Position numbers and translations under genes: made by a program. The notes under the pieces are model-generated. The model had not been told where the DNA came from, did no database searches, and was given only the letters and a program-made list of their open reading frames with translations. Positions 12,106 through 23,735 of a DNA stretch of 64,000 nt are shown here, in pieces (position 1 is the stretch's first letter; each line of letters begins with the position of its first letter). Origin of the DNA: Hanleya hanleyi (Eukaryota > Mollusca > Polyplacophora > Lepidopleurida > Hanleyidae); assembly GCA_036873755.1 (NCBI GenBank), contig JAVTVY010018787.1, positions 1 through 64,000 on the forward strand. The letters are read 5' to 3'.

Positions 12106-12660
12106 ACGTTATTCACAATATAAATTGATGTGAGTTATACATAGATTGATTATGAAGAAACACTCATTAATTATAATTATAAATCTAGATACTGATGGAA
12201 TTAACACTTACCAATCAGTACCAATCAAAAACTAGTTGATTATTTTGTATGTTTCAGTGGTGTTTAAAGATGTAATCAGCCTCAAAATCGATGGATTTTG
12301 TAAACTCTCTCCCGTCAGTTTTATTTGCAGCGAAGTTTGCTAAAGCATCATAGGTATTATATTTGATGATAGTGGGATTGCCATATACAACGAATGCAAG
12401 AATATCTTGTCAGAGAAACTTGAAACTCTGTCCGCTTCGACTGGCTTTCTGTTTCGCCATTGAATATGTGCTGTGCGTGGAGAGGAAAATGACGTCACTG
12501 CGTGACGTGTGAGTGACGTAGCGACGCTCACGAAATTGAATGCTGAACAGCTGCAGACATGGGATGACGTCATGGCTCGTGCCTCAGGTTCGGTAGAGTG
12601 GCAGAGCATACGTAGGCAGAATGCACCACACGTGTAAACGCTTGTTGACACGGCCATCGA

Positions 12661-12693
12661 AAAAATAAACGGCATGCCATGCCGTTTATTTTT
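12661..12693. repeat. Perfect 33-bp palindrome
   Basis: Two 16-base arms (AAAAATAAACGGCATG and its complement) are separated by one C. It lies at the 5' edge of the candidate claudin exon and overlaps the open frame start. Confidence 0.9.
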
Positions 12694-13042
12694 AAAGACA
12701 AATTCCTTCTATTTTCTCCTGAATGGTGGAAACAAGTTGATTTGTTTATGGACAAATGTGTTTTATTTTGTGCCTGTCGTAACATATGTCACTTTCGCGG
12801 AGTTTGAGAGAGATCGATTCCAGCCTAGATTTGAGGCTGATTACATCTTTAACCTGATCGGAATTGCTGTATTTCGAGCAAAGATGGAAGATGGGTTAAG
12901 ATGGAGTTTTCAGGAAATTGAATTTCTGGTCTTTACCAAAGATGACATCAGCTGGAGCTTCTATGTAACATGTGCCGGGACGGCGATGTATCTTCTGTCT
13001 GGCATAGTGGCCATAGTGCTCATGACTGGAATGCGCACTTAG
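12674..13042 (+). CDS. Candidate last exon of the claudin-like gene
   Basis: The open frame encodes a hydrophobic start (NVFYFVPVVTYVTFAEF), a polar loop with FEADYIFNLIG and WSFQEIEF, then SWSFYVTCAGTAMYLLSG and IVAIVLM as a last membrane segment, with a stop after GMRT. This fits the end of TM3, the second extracellular loop and TM4 of a claudin-like protein, the parts missing from exons 1 and 2. The true 5' edge is unresolved: I found no AG acceptor in the phase required by exon 2, so the first 20-30 codons of this open frame are probably intronic, or an extra exon is missing. Confidence 0.55.
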   Translation: MPCRLFLKTNSFYFLLNGGNKLICLWTNVFYFVPVVTYVTFAEFERDRFQPRFEADYIFNLIGIAVFRAKMEDGLRWSFQEIEFLVFTKDDISWSFYVTCAGTAMYLLSGIVAIVLMTGMRT

Positions 13043-13262
13043 GATATCTGTCCCACTTTCTCACTAACTGTTCGACAGATTATCTTACTGGAGACGGACG
13101 TTATCTCCCCTGCAGATTATTACAAACAATTGCTTTTTCTTACACGTTTTGATTTGAATAATTAATCCTGTCATTGCAAAATTGTTTTATCAAAGTATAG
13201 CCGCGATAATTAGACTGCAATCGTCAGCATTTGCGTAACTAATCGTGCAACAGTAGAAGTCT

Positions 13263-13784
13263 TTAAAGGTTATACCAAATGACTCTATACTACTTTGCAT
13301 TGAAACATACCCAGTAGTGTTCCAAACAACAAATTAGTATTTTTTTTCTCGAATAATGTCGTCGAAGTGGGTTTTAGGACACGAATAGCACACATGTGAG
13401 GGAAAACGTATTGGAGCCGTGACCTCTGGTGCATGACGTCACAACCTGATTACGATTGCGCCCTAAACGTCATAGTCTATGACGTCGGGTGTTGTTACGA
13501 AAGATTCACCCAACTGTGGGAGTTCTAGCGTGATGTCGCTGACATTTTGACGTCACAACAGGCATTTGAGCGAGATCGTAATCAGGTTGTGACGTCACAG
13601 GTCAAGCGGTCACAGCTTTCGCCGTTTTGAAAGGGGCATGAAATTGTCGCACTTTACTGCTGCTATTTCCAACCTTGGGCAGTTTGAAAACATACGAAAA
13701 TGTAAAACAAGTCTATATAATCACCTCTACAACAATTTAGCACAAAAAAGTAGCAGATTTTGAGACCATTTTGTATAACCTTTA
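13263..13784. mobile_element. Fold-back MITE with CRE core
   Basis: The ends TTAAAGGTTATAC and GTATAACCTTTAA form terminal inverted repeats. Inside, 13,425-13,455 and 13,583-13,612 are inverted copies of a block with TGACGTCACAACCTGATTACGA. The element folds into a long hairpin and encodes nothing. Confidence 0.7.
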
Positions 13785-13789
13785 ATCAA

Positions 13790-14768
13790 TGTATAGCCAG
13801 GATAGTTAGACAAAGAGCTAAGATTTGCGTTGTCCCTTCTCCACGGCGGCAAGGGGAGATAATTAACATTCAGAGTTCGACAATACGCCTACTCTGAATT
13901 CGGCGCTTATCAACTAACATAGGCCTACATATATATTATGTGTTTAGTTGTTTATCGTGTGTGATCCAAGGAATCTGTTTTATGCACCAGTGCAAACTGT
14001 GTCTCCAATATATGGTTCAGCACGATCTCGTCTTTATAAGTGTGGAATATCTTGCCTTTACTAACCGATACAAAATGTTCCAAATTTAAGTGAGTACGTA
14101 ACGTGAGCCAGGTCCCATGAAATGTAGTTGTGTCTTGCATATGTTTGCGTTATTTTCGAATGTTCATCATCAACTGATGCATTCTGGAAGATTGGAGCTA
14201 GAAAACGATCGAATGCAAGAAAAAGATAGAGTTGTATATCCATTCGTTAGCTCAACAAAGATATGTTATATCCTTTGAGGCAGAGAGTTGATAATGTCCG
14301 TCGTGGTGTGATGCGTGTCAGAAAAGTTTGTCTGTTGAAATGGTTAGGGAAGTGACCTGGTGAAATTCTGAACCTTAGCGTCAATCGCTATTATAAAATC
14401 AGGCTCCATAATATGGAAAGGCAAATAGTAAAGACGGTGTCACTCTGACATCTTTCACGATGATGAACGCAAAATTGACGGATTTCCATGAAATTTCGAT
14501 GGAGTTGTCAACATGTCGCTCGTCAAAATTGTTGCGAATAAGTCAACGGTCAAGGTCTTTATGGCTCAAAAATTAAGAAGTCATTAAAAATCGTCTCCAG
14601 TGCATGCGTTTGCAGGAGGCGACAAGTCAGATATCAGAAGCAAAAATCACGAATCTATCAATCTTTCGCTAAGTATTTGTAGTAATTTGCCGGTGGACCG
14701 TCTTTCATATCGATTCGGGTACGCTCCAGCGGTAAATCAATACACAACAATATACCTATGTCACAGTT
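13790..14768. other. Non-coding stretch
   Basis: AT-rich sequence with only short open frames on both strands and none with domain-like composition. Nothing supportable. Confidence 0.5.
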
Positions 14769-16430
14769 TTGAATCCAATTCTAACCAGAAAATATATTGA
14801 AAGGGCAAATAAATTGATGGCTGTGTCTCGAATCGCTTTCCGTCTTGTGTCGGCTTTTATGTTCACCTCTCACAAGAGAAAAGTACCTATCTTGCCTGGC
14901 CAGGTTCAGTGGTCACGGTTACGCCCCGAGCAGATTATCCCCGACTCCGCTGGTGATATTGAGTGGAAAGTTTACCGCACACCATTGCCGTCTGATATAT
15001 CGCAAAGCATCATGGGAAACTGTTGGTTCCTCAGTGCCCTGGCAGTTCTAGCTGAGAGACCAGAGTTGGTGGAGAACATCATACTGGCTAAACAGTACTG
15101 TAATCAGGGAGCGTGCCAGGTCCGGCTGTGTAAAGAAGGGGCTTGGCGTACTGTCCTCATGGATGACCTTTCCCCGTGTGATCATATTGGCAAACTTATA
15201 TTCTCCAAGGCTCACCGTAAACAGCTGTGGGTTCCTCTAATCGAGAAGGCTTTAGCTAAGTTACATGGGAGCTACGAGGCTGGGAAATGTATTGCGTGAC
15301 TGTCCACACTGACCGGCGCACCATGTGAGAGCATACAACTGCGGGCATATTCCCAGCGTGATGAAGAGATTGATCCAGAAATGATATGGGCAAGGTTACT
15401 TAGCTGTAGAGAATCCGGGTTTCTGATGGGGGCGTCTTGTGGAGGTGGTAATATGGTGATAAATGAAGAAGACTATGAACGACTTGGGTTAAGACCCAGG
15501 CATGTTTATTCTGTCTTAGATGTCCGCATATCTTCTTGTACGTTTACGGAACCCCTGGGGTCAGTTCTCCTGGCAGGGACATTGTTCAGACCTCTCCGCT
15601 CAGTGGAACAAAGTCCTGCCTGCAGGGAGGAGATGATGCTCCCAATCTAGGTAAACGAAGATGGTAAATCAGGGGAATATCATCTAGACGTAACGCTATG
15701 AAAACTTCATGCGAAATGTTCGCCGATATTCTACGAGATCCCATAATAAGCCAATCACGACCATTTCAACCTTTTCGCTCTGACAATGATTGCCGTTTAC
15801 TTCAAGGAGATTAACATCTTCGCGCGGCACAATCTTTTGATATTTTCTATACCCCTAACAAAGCCAGACTTTTCGGCGGGAGTAAACTCTTTGATGGTTA
15901 AGGACCCTGTCTGGAAATGATGCAATATTTGGAAACTGTTTCAGGATAATGTTTATAAATTAGACCACGAGCTACCGTGTGTAATTACTGTCGGTGTGAT
16001 TTTGAAATAGTTACAACGAGCTATCCATCTGATTGGCTAACATTAGTAGTTTCAACTCGCACGGGATTTATATAGGGCTGACTTCAGATATAACATTCCG
16101 TGATATTATATCTGAGTTTACTGAGATTGATGATGCTCCATGGTGATAGTGAGGGCATTGTCTGGATAGCATTTGAAGAAATGCTCAAGTATTTCGACTC
16201 TATTGATGTGTGTAAGATTCATGAGTTCGAGGATTCATGGGACGTTCCCTAACCATGCAGGGGAGGCCCTCAATGTGGTCATGTTGACAGTGTATATCCC
16301 CCTGGAGGTGGAGGTGGGTTTTTTCCAGTACATAAGGTACATCATCACAAATCCGACCCTCAGACATGTAGGCCACGATCGGCTGGTCAATGTGCTACAA
16401 TGGGCAGGTGCCGAGGGTGACCAACGCTAA
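14769..16430 (+). pseudogene. Calpain-15-like protease pseudogene
   Basis: The open frame at 14,769-15,299 gives a calpain catalytic core: PLPSDISQS then [19 protein letters not shown], with the nucleophile Cys at codon 15,021. A TGA at 15,297 interrupts a region that continues in the same frame with [10 protein letters not shown] and the catalytic His ([11 protein letters not shown], codon 15,501). A frame change near 15,530 precedes the RNPWG box with catalytic Asn at 15,550. Homology resumes at 16,130 (GIVWIAFEEMLKYFDSIDVC) after a 487-bp MITE, then changes frame near 16,245 (EALNVVMLTVYIPLEVE). The motif spelling resembles calpain-15/SOL rather than classical calpains. With a stop, two frameshifts and an insertion, it is dead. 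The lack of introns suggests a retrocopy, but this is not proven. Confidence 0.8.
15643..16129. mobile_element. MITE inserted in the calpain pseudogene
   Basis: The element is 487 bp. Its ends CAATCTAGGTAAAC and GTTTACTGAGATTG are inverted repeats (12 of 14 matching). It is flanked by a direct repeat, ATGATGCTCC, at 15,633-15,642 and 16,130-16,139. Taking out one flank copy rejoins the calpain homology on either side, which supports a genuine insertion. It has no coding capacity. Confidence 0.8.
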
Positions 16431-16619
16431 TGTTCTCCAGTTCGAACCACGGGTTCATTACCCTAGACATCATCCCAATCTAGTATGGGTTTGCAAACAA
16501 TGTACTCTTGAGAATGAGGGGGGGGGGGGGGTCACATTGTGAACTATGTGGCACCCCCAGGAAACCCACAATACCATCTGACATTCCAGAGAAATTCAAG
16601 AGCAGGAGCTCTACTTCTT

Positions 16620-16978
16620 CTGACAAGATCCTCATGGTACTCATATGAACGGTCACAATCAAAGCGTGACAGAGATACATCATTCTTTAGATGACGACTT
16701 TACAACGAATATTATGGATTAAGAATACTGATCAGCGATACGGATTTGATATTTTTGGAACATCATGGTGTCTTGCCGGCATCATTGAAAACTGTTGACC
16801 GCTTCTCTTTTGCAGGAAACAAGCCTGTGTTTATGTATACTATGATTGTCTTTTTGAATTTGGTGCTAATACTGTTATATGCAATATGGAATAGGTCTTT
16901 GGATTATGGACGCGGATATTCTCTAATGGACGACGGCTGGATTATGAATGACGGACTAGACGCTTGTAATTGCTCCGG
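16620..16978 (+). repeat. Dispersed non-coding repeat, copy A
   Basis: The core at 16,733-16,978 runs from CAGCGATACGGATTTGATAT to CTAGACGCTTGTAATT. It recurs inverted at 20,272-20,515 and at 41,918-42,170. Copies A and C also share about 110 bp on the left, to roughly 16,620. No open frame is conserved between copies, so this is an interspersed element of unknown class. Confidence 0.7.
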
Positions 16979-16989
16979 TCGGCCAGAAT

Positions 16990-17463
16990 TCTAAGACACA
17001 TACAGCAAGTGGAAGAGGAACAAGGATGGGCAATGAGAACGGTAGAGTGTCGACCCCCAAAGTGTCGCAGACAGCCCCGAAAGTACCAACAGAATAAGGA
17101 TCAGCTCCTGTGGCTGAGAGAGCAGAAACAGACTTGGAGTAGAAGTGTGAAAAGTGTCGCTTTTCTAACGCCTTATCACAACAGATCTGCAGCAAATGTA
17201 AAGCTATAAAGCCAGGAATAGAGAGGAAAAGCTTCCTCTCTAACCCACTCGAAGCAGTTAAAAATTTCATAAAAGGTGGTCCAAATGAAGGGAGATCAGC
17301 CACACCTATGTCTAACAGTTTAGGCTCTCCAGATAACGACAATAGTAGAATAACAACACCCTCACCAGCAGTAGTCGTCGACTTATTTGCTTTTGCAAGT
17401 GAGCGAGCCACGGTACGGATCCGTGGATACAACAATATCTATGGTACGACTCGTAAAGCATGA
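16990..17463 (+). pseudogene. RanBP2-type zinc-finger fragment
   Basis: In one plus-strand frame, 17,146-17,463 encodes CEKC, then RFSNALSQQ, then ICSKCKAIKPG: the C-x2-C, Asn, C-x2-C pattern of a RanBP2-type zinc finger. A Ser/Pro/Asn-rich linker ends at a stop at 17,461. The Trp expected before the first Cys is present but in another frame, and a TAG precedes the finger, so the segment is broken. Calpain-15 proteins have such fingers at the N-terminus. Here the finger lies downstream of the calpain core, so it is a rearranged piece or a second partial copy. Confidence 0.5.
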
Positions 17464-18899
17464 AAAACATTTATACATGGTTTTCTGAGATTCCAGGGAA
17501 GCTTCACGAGAAATCCCCATCTAATTCCTTTCTGGAGTAAAGAGGAAATATTCGTAATGGGATGACACATCAAGATGCGGTTTTTGCGGTGACCTATATA
17601 TGTCTCGCATTTTTTCACAGCAGACTATCAGGGCATTTTAGGGCTAGACTTGTTTCTATACAGCGAAAATAATGTTTCTGCGCTGTTGCGTGAAGGTGAC
17701 ATTGAATCTCACTCTCTCTCTCTCTCTATCTCTTTGTTTTCTTTTTTTATACACCACTTAGCAAATATTGCTTCGGTCTAAAATCTTATCCTATATATAA
17801 AAGATATATTTGCATACTACACGCCTCAGACAAGTTTAAAATGTAAGAATATTTTCAAAATATTAGCAGTCTAGTATGATGTTGTATAAGATAAAAATTA
17901 ATTTCACCGATTCCTATCCGCATTTTAACGTAATTTACTTTTAACGTAAATTTGGGGCGAACAGTTGCCGCAGATTTTTATGTTAAATGTCTCTTGAAAC
18001 GTTACGTGTTGAGACTAGCCTGGTGTTTTGTTTCCTTGTCAATTAATATGTTCAGGGTGCGGAACGATAGCGTCATTTTTTTTTAGAAATAACTTTTACA
18101 TAAACCAGTTTACAACGTGGAAGGTGACCCAATTAATGAATGATTGCTTACTGCGGTAAAACAAGCAGGGATAGATAGCGTTTTAACAGAATGAGTAAGT
18201 TTTTTTTTTTTTTGGGGGGCTTTATCATATATATATATTTGACCTGCATTTTTCACCCATATGTAATAGCCATGATGTATATAATAAACATACCTGCGTT
18301 CTCTTGCGTATTTAGATCCTTAACTAGCTAGTTAATGGTATTGTTCGCAAATCCTGGAGTTCCCTCGCTGTGTTCTGTGTGTGATAATTTTCGAGAAAAA
18401 AAACCGAACCTTCTGTTTAATCTGTTCACCAGTCACAGTGGCTGCTGTCGCATATTTTTCAATGAAGTTGTTTTGGTGAAGGTTGTTCTGCAGGGCCTTT
18501 CAATGGAATTTTAACGTACCGGTACTGAATTTTGAAGAGTATTTGTATTTCAGTTAGTAATATCAGTGTGTTACTGCCTACATTGTTTGTATTCATAACC
18601 CAGGATTTTCCTATCTACCCCGATCACATCCATCATTTCGAGTTCTGTTTTCAACCAAACTTCGAGATTATCCCACGGTATTTTTACATACCGGTATCTA
18701 ACATGAATAAATTAACGTTCTTAAGTTTATATATCTTAATTATAGTGGTCATACAGGTTAGTGTTAGATAAACCAATTTGGTACAATAATGACTTTGTTG
18801 GTAAAATTTTATGTACAATTTTGAACCGGGCATCTTTAAGACTGGCATTCTTTTTTTGACAATGGTGTAATGTTTTAAAAACGTTTTCTCACTGTATAT
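17464..18899. other. Non-coding stretch with microsatellites
   Basis: Contains a CT run near 17,709-17,728, poly-T runs and AT-rich sequence. No gene is seen. The part next to 18,900 may be decayed LINE 3' UTR. Confidence 0.5.
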
Positions 18900-21470
18900 T
18901 TTCTGGTGTATTCAGCGCCTTCTCCCATTTTTCAAAAGATATAATTGGTACCATACATTTGATTGATAATTCAATAGGTTATATATATATAGTAGCATAG
19001 ACATCCCTTTTTCTGCCATGTCAAAAACCGATAGTAAACTGTTTTTATCGGCATGTCCGTAATTGGTGATTAAATTCCATGTACATTCTAGTTATCCATG
19101 CTCCATGGACATTTTGTTTCAGTTTGTTATTATCTAGGAAAGTTCTCTTTATATCAAATTTATTTTTGAAATTCTCAAATCTCAATATTTTGCCATTTGA
19201 GTCAATAATGTCACGTAAATATTTAACATTACACTTATACTAATGAGCTAGAAGAAAAACTTTTTCTAAAATGACCATTATACCAAAGAGGTTCTTTCTG
19301 AACGTCCTCAACAGGAAGGTGCTCAAGCATGTGACATAGTACATGACCAGATTTAAAGACGTATTTCCAGAAAGGGTTGCTGGTTTCAGCTATCAGCATC
19401 TTAATATACTCGTATCATATATTTTTGGCTCAATCACAAAATTTTGACATTTTTTTCGTGATATATTAATCTTCTTATCTAGATCTATATTTTGGAGAGG
19501 ATATAAGAGTGTAAATATTCACCATTCTCAATCCGTCAAGTGTATTGTCTTGGGTTATAACAATGCGTTTCATACGGTCAACCCCGCCTTTCGATAGGAA
19601 TTTGAATAACACCGTATTTGCATCCTTGACGAATGTATCAGGTGGGTTTGACTGGCGAGGAAGAGATGTATCAGCTTTGACAATGCCAGGGATTTAATTA
19701 TCGTAATTTCAAACAACATAATTATAATTCTCTTTTCTATTTGCTCGGCTCTTTCTTAAGTTCTTCAAGTTTTGCGAGATAATTTGTTTTCCATATGTCA
19801 TAGAAATAAGTATTGGAAAAGTTTATGCCTTAAAGGTTAAAATCGTTCACCCAATCGAGCGTTAAGTTTTGACATATTTTTTAATTCTGATACGTAAGCG
19901 CCCTAATCCAAGCGGCCTTTCTTTTCTCCGAGTTTATATTTAGCCCAGAATGTTTGAAGGACATCTCAATACATTCCAGTGTTTAATATGGTGATTGCTC
20001 CGTGTGTCGTCTGCGTATTAGCTGATTCTGAATTCAATTTTACATTTACTCTAACCATTGATCCTAAACTTTCTGAACACAATAAGAATATATGTGGCGA
20101 AATCGGATAAACCTGCCTACAACCCCGACCATTTTGGAAGAAAGACGAGATATGTCCGTTTTGAATTATACATGTTTGACTTGTTGCGTATAATGATTTG
20201 TATCCAAGTTTGTATTTTTTCTCCGAAATGACGGCTTTCATAACTTTTGAATTGAAAGCCTAGGGAACAGAGTCAAATTACAAGCGTCTAGTCCGTCATT
20301 CATAATCCAGCCGTCGTCCATTAGAGAATATCCGCGTCCATAATCCAAAGACCTATTCCATTTCCATATAACAGTATTAGCACCAAATTCAAAAAGACAA
20401 AAGTATACATAAACATAGGGTTGTTTCCTGCAAGAGAGAAGCGGTCAACAGTTTTCAATGATGCCGGCAAGACATCATGATGTTCCAAAATATCAAATCC
20501 GTATCGCTGATTTTTCAAAGTCGATCATTGAAGTAAACCTGGTATTTCTTTATTTCTTGTTTCTAACATCAGATCACCCTGATATTCTCATATACCTGTC
20601 AGAGATGAAACCCTCCTAACCCTCATGTATAATTTCGTCCGATACCGTCTTTAACATGTTTGCTTTTGAAACAGATGCCATTTCATAGATAACATTCAAA
20701 GGAGTTATTGGTCGCCATTTTTTAAATGAAATTTCTCGGTTTATTTGGCTTCGATATACATGTGATGACTCCTTGTTTCTGAGTAATCGAGAGATCACCT
20801 GTTTTAAATCCGACATTAATTGATCTCAAGTTGAACCCGTTCAGCTGTTTCCAAACCATTTTATAAAATTCGAAGAGGAATCCATCAATACTCAGACTTT
20901 TTTCTTTTCTCATATTTCTTAGAGCATTGCACAATTCAGTTTATTCGATTTTGTATTATTTAGTCCTTGAAATTTTCAGGTTTTCAAGAAGTCATCACTA
21001 TTCAAATTTAGAAGTTCTTGTTTCGAGTAAAATTTTTTTTTAGAAAATTCTCGATGTTCCTTTAAAATGTCTGACGTGTCAGTAACAGTCTAATTCTCGG
21101 TCTAAGATTACATTCCAATATTCACACATAATGAAGGAAGAGTTGCTAATGTCATTTATAATTTGATCTTGTTGTAAATAGAATGCTTGGCAGCCTTTGG
21201 TCCGTATAAACCGACTAGTGTAACTGGTGTCTCGTGTATTTCTATGTTAATTATTATGAAGTTTCAGAGTGGGTCTGTGTGTATTTCTTCAATTTTGTAT
21301 GCAAAGTTGTTATTAATTAAAATTATAACTCCCCGAACATGAGTTGAGAAAGGGCTTACCCAGGCGTCCACTCAACAATCATTTTTAATAATATTTGTTT
21401 GCTTGGGGTCAGTGTGGTTCGCATGTAAGCATATGGTTGAAAATTGTTTATTTCGGAAGAAGTGAAAGAT
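18900..21470 (-). pseudogene. Decayed L1-type LINE ORF2
   Basis: Read on the minus strand, homology starts near 21,470 with an endonuclease-like segment (CLHANHTDPKQ, then GVIILINNNFAYKIE). It continues with the RT fingers at 20,934-20,616 (SIDGFLFEFYK, LSITQKQGVITCISKP, KKWRPITPLNVIYEM). The palm lies at 20,241-19,966 (NGRGCRQVYPISPHIFLL, corresponding to the GVRQGDPLSP box). The C-terminal region around 19,400-18,950 includes NPFWKYVFKSG and LWYNGHF. There are many stops and frame changes, and the palm ADD motif is not recoverable. The 5' end stops where the Polinton begins. A dispersed repeat splits the RT at 20,272-20,515. Confidence 0.75.
20272..20515 (-). repeat. Dispersed non-coding repeat, copy B (inside the LINE)
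   Basis: Inverted copy of 16,733-16,978, with ends CAGCGATACGG and GCTTGTAATT. It interrupts the L1 RT between the fingers and palm segments, so it inserted after the LINE. No clear target duplication was found. Confidence 0.7.
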
Positions 21471-21494
21471 AAGTAGTGTACAAAGGCTAAATGA

Positions 21495-21556
21495 AGTAAT
21501 ATTTGACCCGGATGTAGAGGTCATTTGGGGCGGAAACGAGGCGGGAGGAGAGGTCA
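21495..21556 (+). repeat. Polinton left terminal inverted repeat
   Basis: Begins AGTAATATTTGACCCGG and ends GGAGAGGTCAAGTG. It matches the reverse complement of 36,000-36,061 with a few substitutions and one small indel. Confidence 0.75.
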
Positions 21557-21730
21557 AGTGCAGTATAGTTCCGGCAGAAGGACCAAAAGCTACCTCCAGC
21601 ACAGGAGAGTTCCAATTGTTGGAGGGGATGTATACAGGATGTATTCATCCGCGGTGATGCGGTCTGGCCGCGGTTTTGGCGGTGATTCGGTCTCGGGGAA
21701 AAAGCTTCCGTGGAGAAAAAGTAGTCCCTA

Positions 21731-22446
21731 GATAAAATGGTCCGATGGGGTCGAGTGAGATATCAAAGTGAAGCTTATGCGAAGGGGCATCTAATGGGCT
21801 GGGTGTGGGGTTGACATATCGGCCTTCTGCGCATGCGCGGTGGCCGAAGGGTATGAAAATAGCCGTGTTGGAGCTAGGGGAGTCCCTAATGGTCCAATGG
21901 GGTCGAGTGAGGTATCAAAGTAAAGCCTATGTGAAGGGGCATCTAATGGGCTCGGTGTGGGGTTGAACTATCGGCCTTCTGCGCATGCGCGGTGGCCCAA
22001 GGGTATGAAAATAGCCGTGTTGGAGCTAGGGGAGCTACTAATGGTCCAATGGGGTCGAGTGAGGTATCAAAGTGAAGCATTCGTGAAGGGGCATCTGATG
22101 GGTTGGGTATGGGGTTGAACTATCGGCCTTCTGCGCATGCGCGGTGGCCCAAGGGTATGAAAATAGCCGTGTTGGGAGCTAGGGGAGCCCCTAATGGACC
22201 AATGGGGTCGAGTGAGGTATCAAAGTGAAGCTTATGTGAAGGGGCATCTGATGGGCTGGGTGTGGGGTTGAACTATCGGCATTCTGCGCATGCGCGGTGG
22301 CACAGGGGTATGAAAATAGCCGTGTTGGGATGTAGGGGAGCCCCTAATGGACCAATGGGGTCGAATGAGGTATCTAGGTGAAGCATTCGTGAAGGGGCAT
22401 CTGATGGGCTGGGTGTGCGGTAGGAATATCATTCTGCGCATGCGCA
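21731..22446 (+). repeat. Polinton left-end tandem array, about 152-bp unit x5
   Basis: Each unit contains CCAATGGGGTCGAGTGAGG, GAAGGGGCATCTAATGGGCT, and near its end TGCGCATGCGC followed by GGTGGCCC. The palindromic GCGCATGCGC core is the consensus-type NRF1 site and occurs at 21,828, 21,980, 22,132, 22,285 and 22,435 (the last slightly diverged around it). No coding capacity. Confidence 0.85.
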
Positions 22447-22459
22447 GATGCAATGCGGA

Positions 22460-22735
22460 GGTCTCGTCCAATCAGAAGCGAGTATTTCAAATGCGTCCCA
22501 GAGCTCTCGTCCAATCAGAAGCGAGTATTTTGACCCGGTGTATTATGGGACATATCCAAGATGGCGGCACGTATGTTCAAGATGGCGGCACATCATCTCG
22601 TCCAATCAGAAGCGAGTATTTCAAATCCGTCCCAGAGCTCTCGTCCAATCAGAAGCGAGAATTTTGACCCGGTGCATTATGGGACATATCCAAGATGGCG
22701 GCACGTATGTTCAAGATGGCGGCACATCCGGTGTC
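22460..22735 (+). promoter_or_regulatory. CCAAT and YY1-like motif module
   Basis: Four copies of GTCCAATCAGAAGCGAG (near 22,468, 22,511, 22,600 and 22,643) carry a CCAAT box. Two pairs of CAAGATGGCGGCAC (near 22,557, 22,575, 22,692 and 22,710) match the YY1-type AAGATGGCGGC word. Shortly after, near 22,792-22,806, come TGACGTCA and ACTTCCGG (CRE and ETS-like). The motif words are seen; transcription-factor binding is inference. Confidence 0.6.
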
Positions 22736-23127
22736 GAAAACTGGCCATTTTGTCGGATGTGGTCACTCAGTGTCGAAAACTGGACCCTGTATGACGTCAC
22801 TTCCGGGTTTTTCACTAAAAACTACCTCCAAACATAGAAGAGTTCCAAATGTTTCCCCTTACACGTCCGTATGTTCAACCGCCGGTGTGTTTTCCCGCCC
22901 CGCTCCGCCCCGGCTCCCCAGCCCGAGCGCGCCGCGGGTTCTCCGGAAGTGCGCGCGTCATCCCCGGCAGTGCCCGCGCGGACGCGGGTCAAAAGGTCAA
23001 AGGGTCACCTCCAGGTCAAACGGTCCAATGTCCAATGAGACAATGTTGCGGCATCGCTATAGTCAGAGCTTGAGCACAAAAAGGGGATTGTAAATGAACC
23101 TGGGAAGGATGGGCAGGTCCATTTGGA

Positions 23128-23212
23128 CCAATCAGCGGTCGAGAAAAAAGAGCCAATCAGCGGTCGAGAAAAAGAACCAATCAGCGGTCGAACAATCAGC
23201 CAATCGAATTGG
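23128..23212 (+). promoter_or_regulatory. CCAATCAGCGGTCGAG array
   Basis: Three copies of CCAATCAGCGGTCGA within 60 bp are followed by CAATCAG and CCAATCG. CCAATCAG is the core NF-Y word. The cluster lies about 0.8 kb upstream of the integrase. Confidence 0.6.
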
Positions 23213-23370
23213 GGCACTCACGGTGTGCTTTCGCTGACGTCCGCGCCTACATCTGGGTTCTTGTACACCCGGGTAATGTTTTCTGGACATGGATGGGTTA
23301 CCTTTGGCTCCATTCTAGGCCACTGATTGGCTAATACGGTGTTCAAAACCAGTTTCATGCATTATGCTCA

Positions 23371-23735
23371 TAGAACTTATAGTCAGAATCTATACGTGTT
23401 GGACGAGTCTCTTCACTCACCGTGTACACGTACCTCAATGAAATGCCCGCTCCAAACCTAGACCAAAAACACGTACTTGGTCTGTAGGCTGATTTCATTG
23501 GCTCTCTATTTTTACTATAGTGCTCTTGCATTCTAACATTCATGGGTTACCTAGAACTTATAGTCATCAACATAATGTATACGTGTTGGACGAGTCTCTT
23601 CACTCACCGTATACACGTACCTCAATGAAATGCCCGCTCCAAACCTAGACCAAAACACGTACTTGGTCTGTAGGCTGATTTCATTGGCTCTCTATTTTTA
23701 CTATAGTGCTCTTGCATTCTAACCTTGATGGGTTA
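23371..23735 (+). repeat. Tandem direct repeat, about 183 bp x2
   Basis: Two nearly identical blocks start GAACTTATAGTCA and contain ACGTGTTGGACGAGTCTCTT and GCCCGCTCCAAACCTAGACC. The right internal arm has only one, inverted, so one arm has gained or lost a unit. Confidence 0.85.

Noticed and set aside
16956..17435. 159-codon minus-strand open frame
   Set aside because: Antisense to a recognisable zinc-finger segment on the plus strand.
22232..23217. Open frames across the Polinton left end
   Set aside because: They run through tandem arrays and differ between units only by repeat phase.
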